Assembly: GCF_000186365.1 (NCBI RefSeq)
Contig: NC_014961.1
Coordinates: 496,001-560,000, forward strand
Origin: Desulfurococcus mucosus DSM 2162
Lineage (GTDB): Archaea > Thermoproteota > Thermoprotei_A > Sulfolobales > Desulfurococcaceae
Direction of reading: 5' to 3'
Length of the DNA: 64,000 nucleotides
The position numbers and the translations under genes were made by a program. Of this stretch, positions 8,907 through 17,869 are shown in pieces. The notes below the pieces were generated by a model that saw nothing but the letters and a program-made list of their open reading frames with translations, searched no databases and had not been told where the DNA came from. Position 1 is the first letter of the stretch; each line of letters starts with the position of its first letter.

Positions 8907-10135
8907 CTCCTCGGTGCACCCGTCTTCTCGAACTCCCTCACGTATTCAGCGTATATTGCAGCCGCTTTTACGACATCGCTGAGCCTTATGTATTCATTCG
9001 GCTTATGTGCTAACCCGACCTCGCCTGGCCCGTAGGATACAGCGGGTATTCCTTTCAAAGTATAGTACCTGAGGTCTAATCCACCGACACATATGGTTTT
9101 CCTGGGCTCCACACCAGTGGTCTTTTCCACCACCTTGCTCAGGAGCACAGTGTACTCGTGGCTGGGAGGCGTGAAGGCAGGGGGCGATGACTCGACAAGG
9201 GTGAAGGATGCCTGTACCCCTAGTTCGGCTGCCACCTTCTCCACCATGTCCTTTATCTCCCTCGCCACGTCTTCAACCTTCTCCTCGACTATTAGCCTCC
9301 TGTCTATGCTGAAGCCGGCTTCCCCGGGCACAATGTTTATTGAGCCCGGTGCGTAAAGGGCTCCGCCCGGCGTAATCGTGGGCTGTGCGGCTCTTTCATC
9401 CTCATACATGTAGCTGCTCTTCCTCAGCGATATCAGCTCCCTGTACTTCTTGAGGAAAACCTGGGCGAACACTATCATCTTCTCGAATGCATTGTCACCC
9501 AGCCACGGGGCTGAGCCATGGGCCTGCCTCCCATAGGTCTTCACAATACCCCAGACGTTGCCCCTGTGCCCTATATATATGTTGTCGAGGCCGGATGGCT
9601 CGGCTATCACCACGTAGTCAGGCTTGCTCCCCAGCTCGGAGACCAGGTAGCCTGTACCGGTCCTACCCCCTATCTCCTCATCTGGCACTAGTGCAGCCTC
9701 AACCACTACTCCTGGCTCCCTTCCCTCCGCTAAGCTGATCATTGCCGTGAGCACTGCCGCTATCCCACCCTTCATATCTGTTGCTCCACGCCCGTAGACC
9801 AAGTCGCCTCTGATAACCGGCTTGAAGGGCGGGGTCTCCCAGCCCTCGCCTGGTGCAACGACATCGTAGTGCCCGTTGAACTGTATAATCCTGTCGCCGC
9901 TGCCTATTCTAGCCAGTAATATGAACCTGGGTTTCTCAGGGTTGAATTCCCTTGGCAGAGTCTTCCTCACAAGCTCGTCGGGAACCCTGTGCACGGTGAC
10001 GTGGACACCGTGCTCGGAGAGTAGCTCCCTGTAGAAGTCCACTATGTCCTCGTATGACTCCCCGAGGACAGTGGGGTATTCTATGCTGCCTGAAAGTATT
10101 CTCCCGGCTACTTCACGCATTCCAGCTTCATCCAT
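8903..10135 (-). CDS. M20-family metallopeptidase (ArgE/DapE/LysK-type deacylase)
   Basis: A 410-residue zinc amidohydrolase of the ArgE/DapE/carboxypeptidase G2 family. Metal-site motifs are visible: FNGHYDVV (near residue 90), GRGATDMKGG (about 115-124) and PDEEIGGRTG (near 152), where the second Glu of the EE pair is the general base. The internal dimerisation 'lid' domain follows, and a C-terminal metal His is in GLAHKPNEY. Members remove acyl groups from amino acids, diaminopimelate or LysW-bound intermediates; the substrate cannot be read here. First gene of an operon with the JAMM protein (4-nt overlap) and the ATP-grasp enzyme. The ATG has a GGTGG ribosome site. Confidence 0.9.
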   Translation of the reverse strand: MDEAGMREVAGRILSGSIEYPTVLGESYEDIVDFYRELLSEHGVHVTVHRVPDELVRKTLPREFNPEKPRFILLARIGSGDRIIQFNGHYDVVAPGEGWETPPFKPVIRGDLVYGRGATDMKGGIAAVLTAMISLAEGREPGVVVEAALVPDEEIGGRTGTGYLVSELGSKPDYVVIAEPSGLDNIYIGHRGNVWGIVKTYGRQAHGSAPWLGDNAFEKMIVFAQVFLKKYRELISLRKSSYMYEDERAAQPTITPGGALYAPGSINIVPGEAGFSIDRRLIVEEKVEDVAREIKDMVEKVAAELGVQASFTLVESSPPAFTPPSHEYTVLLSKVVEKTTGVEPRKTICVGGLDLRYYTLKGIPAVSYGPGEVGLAHKPNEYIRLSDVVKAAAIYAEYVREFEKTGAPRS

Positions 10136-10203
10136 GCTTAACCACCGGGTCTAGGAGCATGCGTGAATCCAGTTATTTCATTGAGATGTGTAAAGGGAAA
10201 AAA

Positions 10204-10437
10204 TTAGGCTTTCTCAACGTGTATTATCTGGACGGGGCAGGCGTTTGCAGCGTCCTGTGCGCACTGCGCGAGGTCGTCTGGGATGACTCCTACAGCGATG
10301 TTGCCGCCCTCCCTGTATTTCCCTACGATCTGTGACTTATTGTCGTCGGGGTTCATCTCGAAGACGTCTGGGCATATGGAGACACACACCATGTCGGAGA
10401 TGCAGTTTTCCCTAGGCTCTATTTTAACCTTGTACAT
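10204..10437 (-). CDS. Monocluster [4Fe-4S] ferredoxin with Asp ligand
   Basis: The 77-residue protein is close in pattern to Pyrococcus furiosus ferredoxin. Cluster ligands are Cys12, Asp15, Cys18 and Cys67, and Cys22 with Cys59 would form the known disulfide. The Asp at the second ligand position favours easy conversion between [3Fe-4S] and [4Fe-4S] forms. It should serve as the general electron acceptor for oxidoreductases of peptide and sugar catabolism. It has its own TATA box at 10474-10483 and a GGTG ribosome site before the ATG. The contrast with the unusual ferredoxin-like protein at 62807 is notable. Confidence 0.95.
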   Translation of the reverse strand: MYKVKIEPRENCISDMVCVSICPDVFEMNPDDNKSQIVGKYREGGNIAVGVIPDDLAQCAQDAANACPVQIIHVEKA

Positions 10438-10473
10438 GGCTTACACCACGCTATCTACTATATTCTCCTGAAA

Positions 10474-10483
10474 GGTTATAAAG
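10474..10483. promoter_or_regulatory. Shared near-palindromic TATA element, divergent promoter
   Basis: GGTTATAAAG reads CTTTATAACC on the other strand, a good TATA box both ways. Its centre is 40 nt from the CDF start at 10519 and 42 nt from the ferredoxin start at 10437. I see no second TATA element in this intergenic stretch. Confidence 0.5.
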
Positions 10484-10518
10484 AGTTCGCTCAGCTATGA
10501 GTCATGGGGGCAGCGTAG

Positions 10519-11328
10519 ATGGGAGCAGTTAAAGCCATGGGAACAATATGGGTGGTTGCGGCAACCGGGATCGCCGGCAGCGTCATGAAGATACTTGGCG
10601 GGGTACTCTACGGGAGCAACACTCTCTTCGTCGACGCCTTGACAAGCGTGGCGAACATGGCCTCACTGATCTCAATACTATGGTTTAGGAGGCTCGCGTA
10701 TACGCCGCCTGACTCAGACCATCACTTCGGGCACGAGCGATTCGAGTACATCGGTGTCCTGCCAATGCTCATCACCTACGGGTTCGTTGCAGGCCTCAGC
10801 GTTGCCCGCCTCTACTATGTGAGAGAATACAGGGTTGAGCTCAACGCGTTCTACCTGGCCCTCGCAGCCATGCTCATGTATGGTGTGGCGGTTGCCTCCT
10901 CCAGGAGGGCTCCCCCATCCCTCAGGGCTTACGGGGCGTTCACTGTGAGCGAGCTCCTCGAGGGCTTAGTGGGTGTTGTGGCAAGCCTCGGGGGAGCATT
11001 ATACAGTTACCTCGTGGACTACGGTGGGGCAGTCCTGCTGACATCATACATATTCTACGAGATATATGAGGAGGGGAGAAGGCTTTCATCATTCATGGCT
11101 GACGAGGCACCGCCGCTGGAGGTGTATGAGAGGGTTGTGGAGACGGCTGAGTCGATGGGGTATAATGTGGAGTCCCTGAGGCTTAGAACCATAGTGCCTG
11201 GAAGGTATCACGGCGACATGGTTCTACAGCCGAAGAGCACTGCGCCAAGCGATTTAAGGGAGTTGAGGAGGGTTCTCCAGGGTAGGGGTGTGGATGTATG
11301 TATTGAAACGGAAAAACTCAACTCTTGA
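10519..11328 (+). CDS. Cation diffusion facilitator (CDF) family transporter
   Basis: A 269-residue CDF protein that exports divalent metal ions by proton exchange. The second membrane helix has VDALTSVANM and the following loop has DSDHHFGHERFEY, the CDF loop signature. About five to six hydrophobic helices are followed by a cytoplasmic ferredoxin-like domain from about residue 195. The transport site differs from zinc exporters such as YiiP: D-x3-D of helix 2 is D-x3-S here, and the H-x3-D of helix 5 appears replaced by Ser/Glu (TVSELLEG). Specificity may thus be manganese, iron or another ion. Its last codons overlap the convergent marC-like gene by 11 nt. Confidence 0.88.
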   Translation: MGAVKAMGTIWVVAATGIAGSVMKILGGVLYGSNTLFVDALTSVANMASLISILWFRRLAYTPPDSDHHFGHERFEYIGVLPMLITYGFVAGLSVARLYYVREYRVELNAFYLALAAMLMYGVAVASSRRAPPSLRAYGAFTVSELLEGLVGVVASLGGALYSYLVDYGGAVLLTSYIFYEIYEEGRRLSSFMADEAPPLEVYERVVETAESMGYNVESLRLRTIVPGRYHGDMVLQPKSTAPSDLRELRRVLQGRGVDVCIETEKLNS

Positions 11329-11929
11329 ATAACTCGATGTAGTAGCTGTGGATCCCGTGCACTATCATCTCCACTGCAACCCCAGCAATGATCAAGGCCA
11401 TGAACCTGCCTATAGCCCTCACAGTAGACATGCTCAGCAACCTCGTTAACACGTCGCTTAAGCCAAGTATCAGGAATGTAGCTGAGCAAGCTGTGACACC
11501 TGCAAGGAGGATCAAGGCTACCTCGGCTACACCGGTGCTGGAGGAGGTCAGTAGGAGTATGGTGGTTATGGTGCCGGGGCCTATTATTAATGGGGTCGCT
11601 ATGGGGACCACGGCTATGTCGCCTGGATGCATCCTCTTAGTCCTCACGTCGTCGCCAAGCATGTCTAAGGCTATAGTCATCAATATTATGCCGCCGCCAA
11701 CCCTTAAGCTGGCAACCGAGATGTTGAAGGCCTCTAGGATGTAGCGTCCCACAAGCGTGAAAACAGTGACCAGTATGAGCCCAGCTAGATACGCCTTCTT
11801 AACTATCGCGATCCTCCTACGGTGGTCGAGGCCCTCCGTGAGGGACATGAATGTAGGTATCGCTGAGAAAGGGTTCATTATAGCGATTAACTGAGTAAAG
11901 TAGCTGAGCAACGCTATCAGGTACTCCAT
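11318..11929 (-). CDS. MarC-family integral membrane protein
   Basis: A 203-residue protein with six predicted membrane helices. The MarC family features are visible: an early FTQLIAIMNPFSAIP helix and the conserved P-A-T-P-L-I-I-G-P-G-T-like segment (IATPLIIGPGTI, about 105-116). MarC proteins are abundant, but their transported substrate is not established; the old link to multiple antibiotic resistance was withdrawn. It follows the amidohydrolase gene by 6 nt on the same strand, so the two probably share an mRNA. A transport role for the amidohydrolase substrate or product is only a guess. Confidence 0.9.
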   Translation of the reverse strand: MEYLIALLSYFTQLIAIMNPFSAIPTFMSLTEGLDHRRRIAIVKKAYLAGLILVTVFTLVGRYILEAFNISVASLRVGGGIILMTIALDMLGDDVRTKRMHPGDIAVVPIATPLIIGPGTITTILLLTSSSTGVAEVALILLAGVTACSATFLILGLSDVLTRLLSMSTVRAIGRFMALIIAGVAVEMIVHGIHSYYIELFKS

Positions 11930-11935
11930 GCAACA

Positions 11936-13270
11936 CTACCTCCTCCTAGGCTTCAGCTCCCCTATGTATATGCCGAGGCCTTTCTTACCGACTAGTTCAC
12001 GCCCCTCTATGAGTACACTCCCATTCACTATCAAGTGGTAGGGGTGTCCATAGAGCTCCATCCCCTCCCATGGCGTCCAGTCAACCTTATGGTGGTGTGT
12101 TGAAGCAGTGATCTTCCTGGGGCTCCCGGTTTCAAGGACAACTATGTCTGCGTGGCTGCCGACGGCTAGCTCTCCCTTCAACGGGTAGACTCCGAGTATC
12201 CTGGCGGGATTCCTCGCTGTGACCTCTATGAATCTTGCAAGGGAGAGACGCCTCTGGAGCACTCCATACGTGAAGAGGAATGGCATCATCACCTCTAGGT
12301 TGGGGACGCCTCCCCACGCCTCCCAGACATTGACTTCCTTCATGCTGCGGGGAGCCGGGGCGTTATCGCTTACATACGCGTCTATGACGCCTGCCTCCAG
12401 GCCTCTCCAGAGGGCATCCCTGTCCTCAATGCTCTTGAGTGTAGGGGCTACTTTGAGGTATGCGCCGAACCTGGCTGAGTCCTCCCTCGTGAAGAACAAG
12501 TGGTGCGGGGTCACCTCGCTGGTTATGCTTGTCTTCTTTTTCAGGTTTGCAACTGCTTCAACCCCCTCCCTGCTGGAGAGGTGTGCTATGTGTACTCTTG
12601 CACCGACATCCAGCCCTATGTATCCAACCCTGTATATTGCGGACGCCTCAGTGCTCCCGGTTCTACTTGAATGGTAGGCGGTGATAGTGTTCTGGGTTGA
12701 CAGCTTTCTCTCCCAGTAGCCTATTAATGCCTCGTCCTCGGCGTGCACTACTGCAACACCGTTGGCTATGGCTACGTGTTCAAAGGCCTCTGGTAGTGCG
12801 TCATCACTTATCTTGAAGGGCCTGCAGGTGAAGAACTTGAAGAGTCTGACACCGCGGCGGGCGAGCTCAGGTATAACCGTGTAGTTCTTCTCGTTTATGA
12901 AGCCACCTATGACCCCATAGTTCAGGTAGCTGTTTCTCCTGGCCTCCTCGAGCTTCTCCTCGAGAACCCTCTCATTATCCACAATGGTTCTCAGCGGCAT
13001 GTCGACAACCGTGGTTAAACCCCCGAAGGCGGCTGCAAGGCTCCCGGTCTCCCAGTCCTCGTTCCCCGCGTAGGCTTGATCATAGATGTGGGCATGTATA
13101 TCTATGCCGCCTGGTACCGTTATCCTCCCGCCGGCGTCGAGAACCTCGTCGGCCTGTGCCTCCCGTTTACCTACATAGGTGATCACGCCGTCCTCCACAT
13201 ATATGTTTGCCTCCACGATGTCGCCTGAGGACAGCGGTATGCCAGCGTTCTTGATCAACAGGGTAGGCAA
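11936..13270 (-). CDS. Dihydroorotase/allantoinase-family amidohydrolase
   Basis: A 444-residue cyclic amidohydrolase. Metal ligands are visible in GGIDIHAHIYD (HxH), a likely carboxylated Lys in RLFKFFT, VVHAEDE, VHIAHLSS and YVSDNAPAP. The enzyme should open a cyclic amide such as a hydantoin, allantoin or dihydropyrimidine. The usual R-E-P-G after the HxH is missing, which argues against pyrimidine-biosynthetic dihydroorotase. I placed the start at a TTG (13268-13270) because GGTGG lies 7 nt upstream and a TATA box near 13312-13322 fits; the open frame further upstream belongs to a TnpB relic. It is followed at 6 nt by marC. Confidence 0.85.
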   Translation of the reverse strand: MPTLLIKNAGIPLSSGDIVEANIYVEDGVITYVGKREAQADEVLDAGGRITVPGGIDIHAHIYDQAYAGNEDWETGSLAAAFGGLTTVVDMPLRTIVDNERVLEEKLEEARRNSYLNYGVIGGFINEKNYTVIPELARRGVRLFKFFTCRPFKISDDALPEAFEHVAIANGVAVVHAEDEALIGYWERKLSTQNTITAYHSSRTGSTEASAIYRVGYIGLDVGARVHIAHLSSREGVEAVANLKKKTSITSEVTPHHLFFTREDSARFGAYLKVAPTLKSIEDRDALWRGLEAGVIDAYVSDNAPAPRSMKEVNVWEAWGGVPNLEVMMPFLFTYGVLQRRLSLARFIEVTARNPARILGVYPLKGELAVGSHADIVVLETGSPRKITASTHHHKVDWTPWEGMELYGHPYHLIVNGSVLIEGRELVGKKGLGIYIGELKPRRR

Positions 13271-13311
13271 ACTACCACCTCTGCAACCACTAGTTTCATC
13301 TAATGATCCAA

Positions 13312-13322
13312 TGCTTTTAAAG
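13312..13322 (-). promoter_or_regulatory. TATA-box promoter of the amidohydrolase-marC unit
   Basis: The minus strand reads GCTTTAAAAGC. Transcription would start near 13291, with a ~20 nt leader carrying GGTGG before TTG 13270. Confidence 0.5.
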
Positions 13323-13329
13323 CAGTGGA

Positions 13330-13565
13330 TTAAAGGGTTGATAGGTGCAGTAAGGGCGGTGAGTATTGGCGCAGGGACGCCGTCGCGTGCTGGAACCCGC
13401 TGCTCCAAGCCCTGCGGGGTTACCTGTAGATGGAGGGGGACCCCGTGACGTTGGGCTCGACCGCCACCCATGACCCCATACCGATGGCCCGTGAGGTATG
13501 GACGAGGCGGAAGCCCCTGGATATGAGTGAACATGAAGAGATGAAGATGATTATCTAGGGGCAAA
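13330..13565 (-). mobile_element. TnpB C-terminal/3'-end relic (IS200/IS605 type)
   Basis: This GC-rich stretch has no gene of its own. Its open frame on the minus strand encodes a segment THIQGLPPRPYLTG that matches RIQGLPPHPGFTG encoded at about 50855, and a later VTPQGLEQRVPARDGVPAPI that can be aligned with VNPNKCGEPVTRPKGTLAPL of the relic at 27751. I therefore read it as the remains of a TnpB 3' end. No catalytic part or intact hairpin is left. The amino-acid match was made by eye; homology is likely but not proven. Confidence 0.45.
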
Positions 13566-13578
13566 CAGCGAACGGACG

Positions 13579-16479
13579 CTATGCAATAAATATTGAGGGC
13601 TTCAGGGGCAGCGCTCTCTCAGCTTTCGGAATCCCCTTGCTCCTCGCTTCATCCTCCCAGAGCACTTCCACCTCGACGCCGAATCTACGTGAATAGTATG
13701 GTGCCATGTACTTGTAGATACTGTACTCGAGCTGGCTTGCAACGTTCTTCACCTGCTCGTTTGGATGCTTCTTGAAGTAGTTGTAGACCTCTACGATCTC
13801 TGCCTCCCTACCCCTCAACCCGTAGGTGGTTCTCATGGAGTCAACGACCTCCTTCAGGGATCCCCCCTTCAACGCTTCAAGGGCTACTTTCCTCTTCCAC
13901 TCCGGTGCGACAATAATGTATATTCTTGAAGGAGTCTTCTTCAGTAGGCTGACCACCTCCCTTATATCCTCCTGCAGCATGATAGCGTTGTCCACGGCCG
14001 CGTCTACCTCAGGGTTCACGGGTTCCCTTGGAGACGGCCAGGAGCTGAGTGAGAGGAAGCCCTTGCCGCCCATTAACTCATGTATCTCCTCTGTTATGTG
14101 CGGTATCACCGGGTTTAACACTGTGATCCAGTCTCTTAACACCTGTTTAACGCCGCAGATATACTTCTCACCCGCAATATCCCTGTACTTGTCGACCAGG
14201 GAGAGCACGTTGAAGAGCGAGTTCTGCACGTATTCACGTATCTCCATGTGCTCAATGCTCTCTGATGCAGCCTTCACAAGCTGGTTGAAGCGGTCTATGA
14301 ACCATGTGGAAACCGGGTCGTCTAGTCCAGTGTTCCTGCACTCAGTGCTTAAAGCCGTTTTAGCGAGCTCCACAAGCCTCCTAAGCGAGTCCGCTACCAC
14401 TGCGACGTCTCTCTCCCTCCAGTCTAGCACGCTGTCTAGGCTGGCCGCCCACGATATGTATAGGCGGAAGAGATCCGCTGAGTAGAGTCTAGCTATATCT
14501 CTTAAAGGTATCACGTTGCCCTTGCTCTTAGACATCTTGGCGCCTTCACGTATAACCGTCTCATTCAGGGTTATCATCCTGGGCCAGTGTTCACGGGGGA
14601 AGATGACTGCGTGATGTATTATGTAGAAGGATAAGTGGTTGCTTATATGGGGTATGGATGTATGCCTGTGGTCTACAGGGTACCAGTAGGTGAACTCAGA
14701 CCTCATCTCTTCAAGCACTCTTAGAGGTATCCCGGTTCTCGCCGATACCTCGACTGGGTCGCCTAAGCCGAGGAACACGTAGTCGAAGACCTCCGGGGTC
14801 AACTGCTCTGGTTTCACCCCGTTCTCCCTGATCTTATGGACCACCGTGTAGAACGCCATGTATATTGTTGAGTCACTGAGGCTCTCGATAATCCACTCGG
14901 GCGACCATGGGAGAGGAGTGCCTATACCCCTCTTCCTGGCACAAGGCCTCTTGTCAAGCCATTCAAGTGTGTCTAGGAAGGCTTTCCTATACTTCTCCGG
15001 GATCACCGTGAGCTCTCTCTCAATATACTCCCTCACCTTCTCCTTAACCTCTTTGACCCCGTAGTCGAGGAACCACTGCCCCTTTATCTTGGCCACTATG
15101 ATCTCACCGCCCGCCCTGCACCTGGCCTTCCTGTTCAACTCGTAGAACGTGAAGGCCTGCCCAGCTTCGAGAAGCCTTCTTCTCACTATTTCCCTGGCCT
15201 CCTTGACTGGGACCCCTTTAAGCACCGGGTCGTCTACAATCATCACGCCGCTATAGTACTGCTCCCTGTACACCTCCCTGGTGACCTCCTCTAGGCGTGC
15301 ATCTAGTTGACTAGTGATCCCGGCTTTCTCCACGGCTACCTTGGCGTGGTGGTCGCTTAACCCTGGTACCTCTATGATTCTCACCGGCTCCAGGGCGTCG
15401 ACCACCCCTGGGTCCACACCATACTCCTTCAGCATCTCTCTCCTAGCCTTCAACTCCTGGAGGGCTACATAGTCGTAGGGGGCGTCGCTTGGCTCACTGT
15501 AAACTATGCCTGTAGCGTTATCGGGATCCACGAACTCGGCTGGAAGCACTATGAGCTCCCTGCCCAGTGGTGAGACAACTCTCCTACCCACCAGCTCCCT
15601 TCCCTGCATCTCTGCCACGATCCTGATCTCATCCTCCGGGTGCTGGTGGAGGAGCTTCACGTATGCTTTCTCCGATACTATGATCCTCTCCCCTCTCCAG
15701 AGTAGCTCGAGGTATTTCGCGGCAGGGTTCACCCATATGTTGATGGCGCCATAGATTGTTTCAGGCCTTAGTGTTGCTGCAGCGAGGTAGGCGTTTCTCT
15801 CCCTGTCATGGAACTTCACGGCCGTGTATTCGAGTACCTCCACCGGGTTCACGTCGGCGTCCTGTATGTCGTCCTCTCCCTCAGGCTGCTTGTGGAGGAG
15901 GCAGTATGTCACCACGTGGTCTCCCGTGGTGATCAAGCCTTTCTCCCTGAGCTTCATGAACTGCCATGTCACAAACCTGTTGTATATTGGTTCACCGGTG
16001 TGGAACCTCCTCCTCCAGTCTATGCTGTAGCCTAGGGCGTCGAAGTCCGACTGTATTCTCTCAGCGAAGAAGACTGCGAGGTTCAACGGGTTCTTAAATG
16101 ACTCCAGTATCTCGTTAACCCTTGACTCATCGTCCACGTAGTACTTTATGTAGGATTTATACATGTTGACCACGCGTTCCTCGCCGCGTGCAATCATCTC
16201 TGAAACAGCTAGCACCGGTGTACCGGTTATGTGGAAGGCCATCGGGTAGAGGACGTTGAAGCCCTTCAGCCTCTTATACCTTGCAACAATATCGCCCATA
16301 GTGTATGTCCTCCCATGGCCTATGTGGAGCGGTGCATTACTGTAGGGGTATGGCACGGTTATAAAGTACTTGGGTTTCCCGGGCACTGGATCAGCCTGGA
16401 AAACCCTGCTCTCCCTCCACCTGGCCTGCCATTTCGCCTCAATACTTCTCAGCCACTCGAGGAACCCTTCGGCACTCAC
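13579..16479 (-). CDS. leuS: Leucyl-tRNA synthetase, archaeal/eukaryotic type
   Basis: A 966-residue class I aminoacyl-tRNA synthetase that charges tRNA-Leu. The HIGH motif appears as HIGHGRT (near residue 52) and the KMSKS motif as AKMSKSKGN (near 650). The CP1 editing domain is inserted between them, with the T-rich editing site region LAAATLRPETIYGA near 235. The anticodon-binding helical domain and a C-terminal extension complete the protein. Length fits archaeal LeuRS. It lies 52 nt after the MFS gene on the same strand. The start ATG is within a well-conserved N-terminus beginning about residue 6 (FLEWLRSIEAKWQ). Confidence 0.97.
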   Translation of the reverse strand: MSAEGFLEWLRSIEAKWQARWRESRVFQADPVPGKPKYFITVPYPYSNAPLHIGHGRTYTMGDIVARYKRLKGFNVLYPMAFHITGTPVLAVSEMIARGEERVVNMYKSYIKYYVDDESRVNEILESFKNPLNLAVFFAERIQSDFDALGYSIDWRRRFHTGEPIYNRFVTWQFMKLREKGLITTGDHVVTYCLLHKQPEGEDDIQDADVNPVEVLEYTAVKFHDRERNAYLAAATLRPETIYGAINIWVNPAAKYLELLWRGERIIVSEKAYVKLLHQHPEDEIRIVAEMQGRELVGRRVVSPLGRELIVLPAEFVDPDNATGIVYSEPSDAPYDYVALQELKARREMLKEYGVDPGVVDALEPVRIIEVPGLSDHHAKVAVEKAGITSQLDARLEEVTREVYREQYYSGVMIVDDPVLKGVPVKEAREIVRRRLLEAGQAFTFYELNRKARCRAGGEIIVAKIKGQWFLDYGVKEVKEKVREYIERELTVIPEKYRKAFLDTLEWLDKRPCARKRGIGTPLPWSPEWIIESLSDSTIYMAFYTVVHKIRENGVKPEQLTPEVFDYVFLGLGDPVEVSARTGIPLRVLEEMRSEFTYWYPVDHRHTSIPHISNHLSFYIIHHAVIFPREHWPRMITLNETVIREGAKMSKSKGNVIPLRDIARLYSADLFRLYISWAASLDSVLDWRERDVAVVADSLRRLVELAKTALSTECRNTGLDDPVSTWFIDRFNQLVKAASESIEHMEIREYVQNSLFNVLSLVDKYRDIAGEKYICGVKQVLRDWITVLNPVIPHITEEIHELMGGKGFLSLSSWPSPREPVNPEVDAAVDNAIMLQEDIREVVSLLKKTPSRIYIIVAPEWKRKVALEALKGGSLKEVVDSMRTTYGLRGREAEIVEVYNYFKKHPNEQVKNVASQLEYSIYKYMAPYYSRRFGVEVEVLWEDEARSKGIPKAERALPLKPSIFIA

Positions 16480-16531
16480 CCTTCACGCGCCTCCAGTCAC
16501 ATTATGAAAACAAGGCCACATGCTTAAAACC

Positions 16532-17677
16532 CTACCTCACCACTGTGAACACGGCTGCACCCAGTAGCTCCACCACGGCGATGTAGATGGCTAGCGCCTG
16601 GATACCTGCTGAGCCAAGTATACCGGCCTGGATAATGCCCCCCGTGAAGACGGCTAGGCCCTCGGCAAGCCCGTATAATCCATAGGCGAACGCCCTCTTC
16701 TCGCGTGGCACGAGGTCGGCTACAGCCACCCTTACATTCGTCTCGTAGGCACCCATGGCAAGCCCCCATGCCACCACTGGTATAAACGGGTTCACCTGGA
16801 GGAGCGGTAGCAGTACGCCTGCAACGGCGGCTGCGAGGGGCGCTAGCACTGCGCTCCTCACTCCAACCCTGTCGTAGAGGATGCCGGAGGGGATTGCAAG
16901 CACCCCGTCGACCAGCATTGCGACAGTGTAGAGGAGTGCAATATAGTCGCCTGTGAACCCAGTGCTCCTCGCATAGTAGCCCACTATATCCCAGGACACT
17001 AGGCCTAGGCCGAAGAATATGAACCCTAATGTGTAAACATAGTAGCCACGGGTAAGGCCCTTGAAGCCGACGCCCACCCCTCTCGCAGTAATGGATTTCG
17101 GAGACGGGTAGAGGAACCATGCAGCCGCTACAAGGATCACTGCGACCGCTCCCGGAACCCCTAGGGCTGTGAAAACCCTTGAGTAATCCTGACTACTCGA
17201 CGCCAGGATAAGGGAGGCGATCAACGGGCCTAACACGGCTCCAGCCTGATCCATGGCCTCATGGATCCCGAAGCCGAGTCCCTTACCCATACCCTCGCTC
17301 ACCTCAGCCAGGATTACATCCCTCGCCGGCGCCCTCAACCCCTTCCCCAGCCTCTCAAACACTATGAGGGCTATCACGAGCTCCCATCTACGTGTAAACG
17401 CCAGTAAAGGAATAGCAATAACGTTCACAAAGTACCCTGTGAACACGAGTAGCCAGAGCACCCTGGGCCTCCTGAAGTAGTCGCTTACAACACCACTGAG
17501 AAACCTGGATCCATAACTCGCGAGCCAGCCGACGCCGGCTAACCCGGCTGCAATAACCGGGGCACCGATAACGCTGAGATAACTCCCCCTCACCGAGATA
17601 GCACCCTCATAAGCCATGTCGGCGAACAATGAGACAAGCCCCAGGATAATGAACACCGTAAGCAACCTGCTACTCAT
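16532..17677 (-). CDS. Major facilitator superfamily transporter
   Basis: A 381-residue MFS carrier with about twelve hydrophobic segments. Between helices 2 and 3 lies the expected basic loop (SGVVSDYFRRPR), and a counterpart GILYDRVGVRS lies in the second half. Substrate is not readable; related archaeal carriers are often labelled drug or sugar phosphate permeases. The open frame extends 45 codons upstream, but I start at ATG 17677 because GGTGG lies ~7 nt upstream and an oligo-T/TATA element at 17712-17722 fits. The gene precedes leuS by 52 nt; functional linkage is unlikely. Confidence 0.85.
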   Translation of the reverse strand: MSSRLLTVFIILGLVSLFADMAYEGAISVRGSYLSVIGAPVIAAGLAGVGWLASYGSRFLSGVVSDYFRRPRVLWLLVFTGYFVNVIAIPLLAFTRRWELVIALIVFERLGKGLRAPARDVILAEVSEGMGKGLGFGIHEAMDQAGAVLGPLIASLILASSSQDYSRVFTALGVPGAVAVILVAAAWFLYPSPKSITARGVGVGFKGLTRGYYVYTLGFIFFGLGLVSWDIVGYYARSTGFTGDYIALLYTVAMLVDGVLAIPSGILYDRVGVRSAVLAPLAAAVAGVLLPLLQVNPFIPVVAWGLAMGAYETNVRVAVADLVPREKRAFAYGLYGLAEGLAVFTGGIIQAGILGSAGIQALAIYIAVVELLGAAVFTVVR

Positions 17678-17869
17678 ACAAGGCCACCACTTCATACATG
17701 CGATGCGTGGAACAGTTAAAAAAAAGATGTATGCGTTAATGCGGGTAGATGGTTCTCGAGGAGAAGGCATGGTGGAGAATAATATCAGGGCTTTGGGAGT
17801 ATAAAATCTCACCCAGGCCCGCAGTAGAGCCCGGGTGTTAGGGAAAAGAAGGGCTTAGGTTATGGAATG

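Noticed and set aside
13271-13564. Extension of the amidohydrolase gene by about 98 codons
   Set aside because: The extra residues are unlike the family, and the TTG at 13270 has GGTGG and a TATA box at the right distance. The upstream frame belongs to a TnpB relic.
13330-13578. Possible RNase P or SRP RNA in the GC-rich gap before leuS
   Set aside because: I looked for the conserved RNase P and SRP core sequences and found none. The shared peptide segments with the 50.9-kb relic explain it better.
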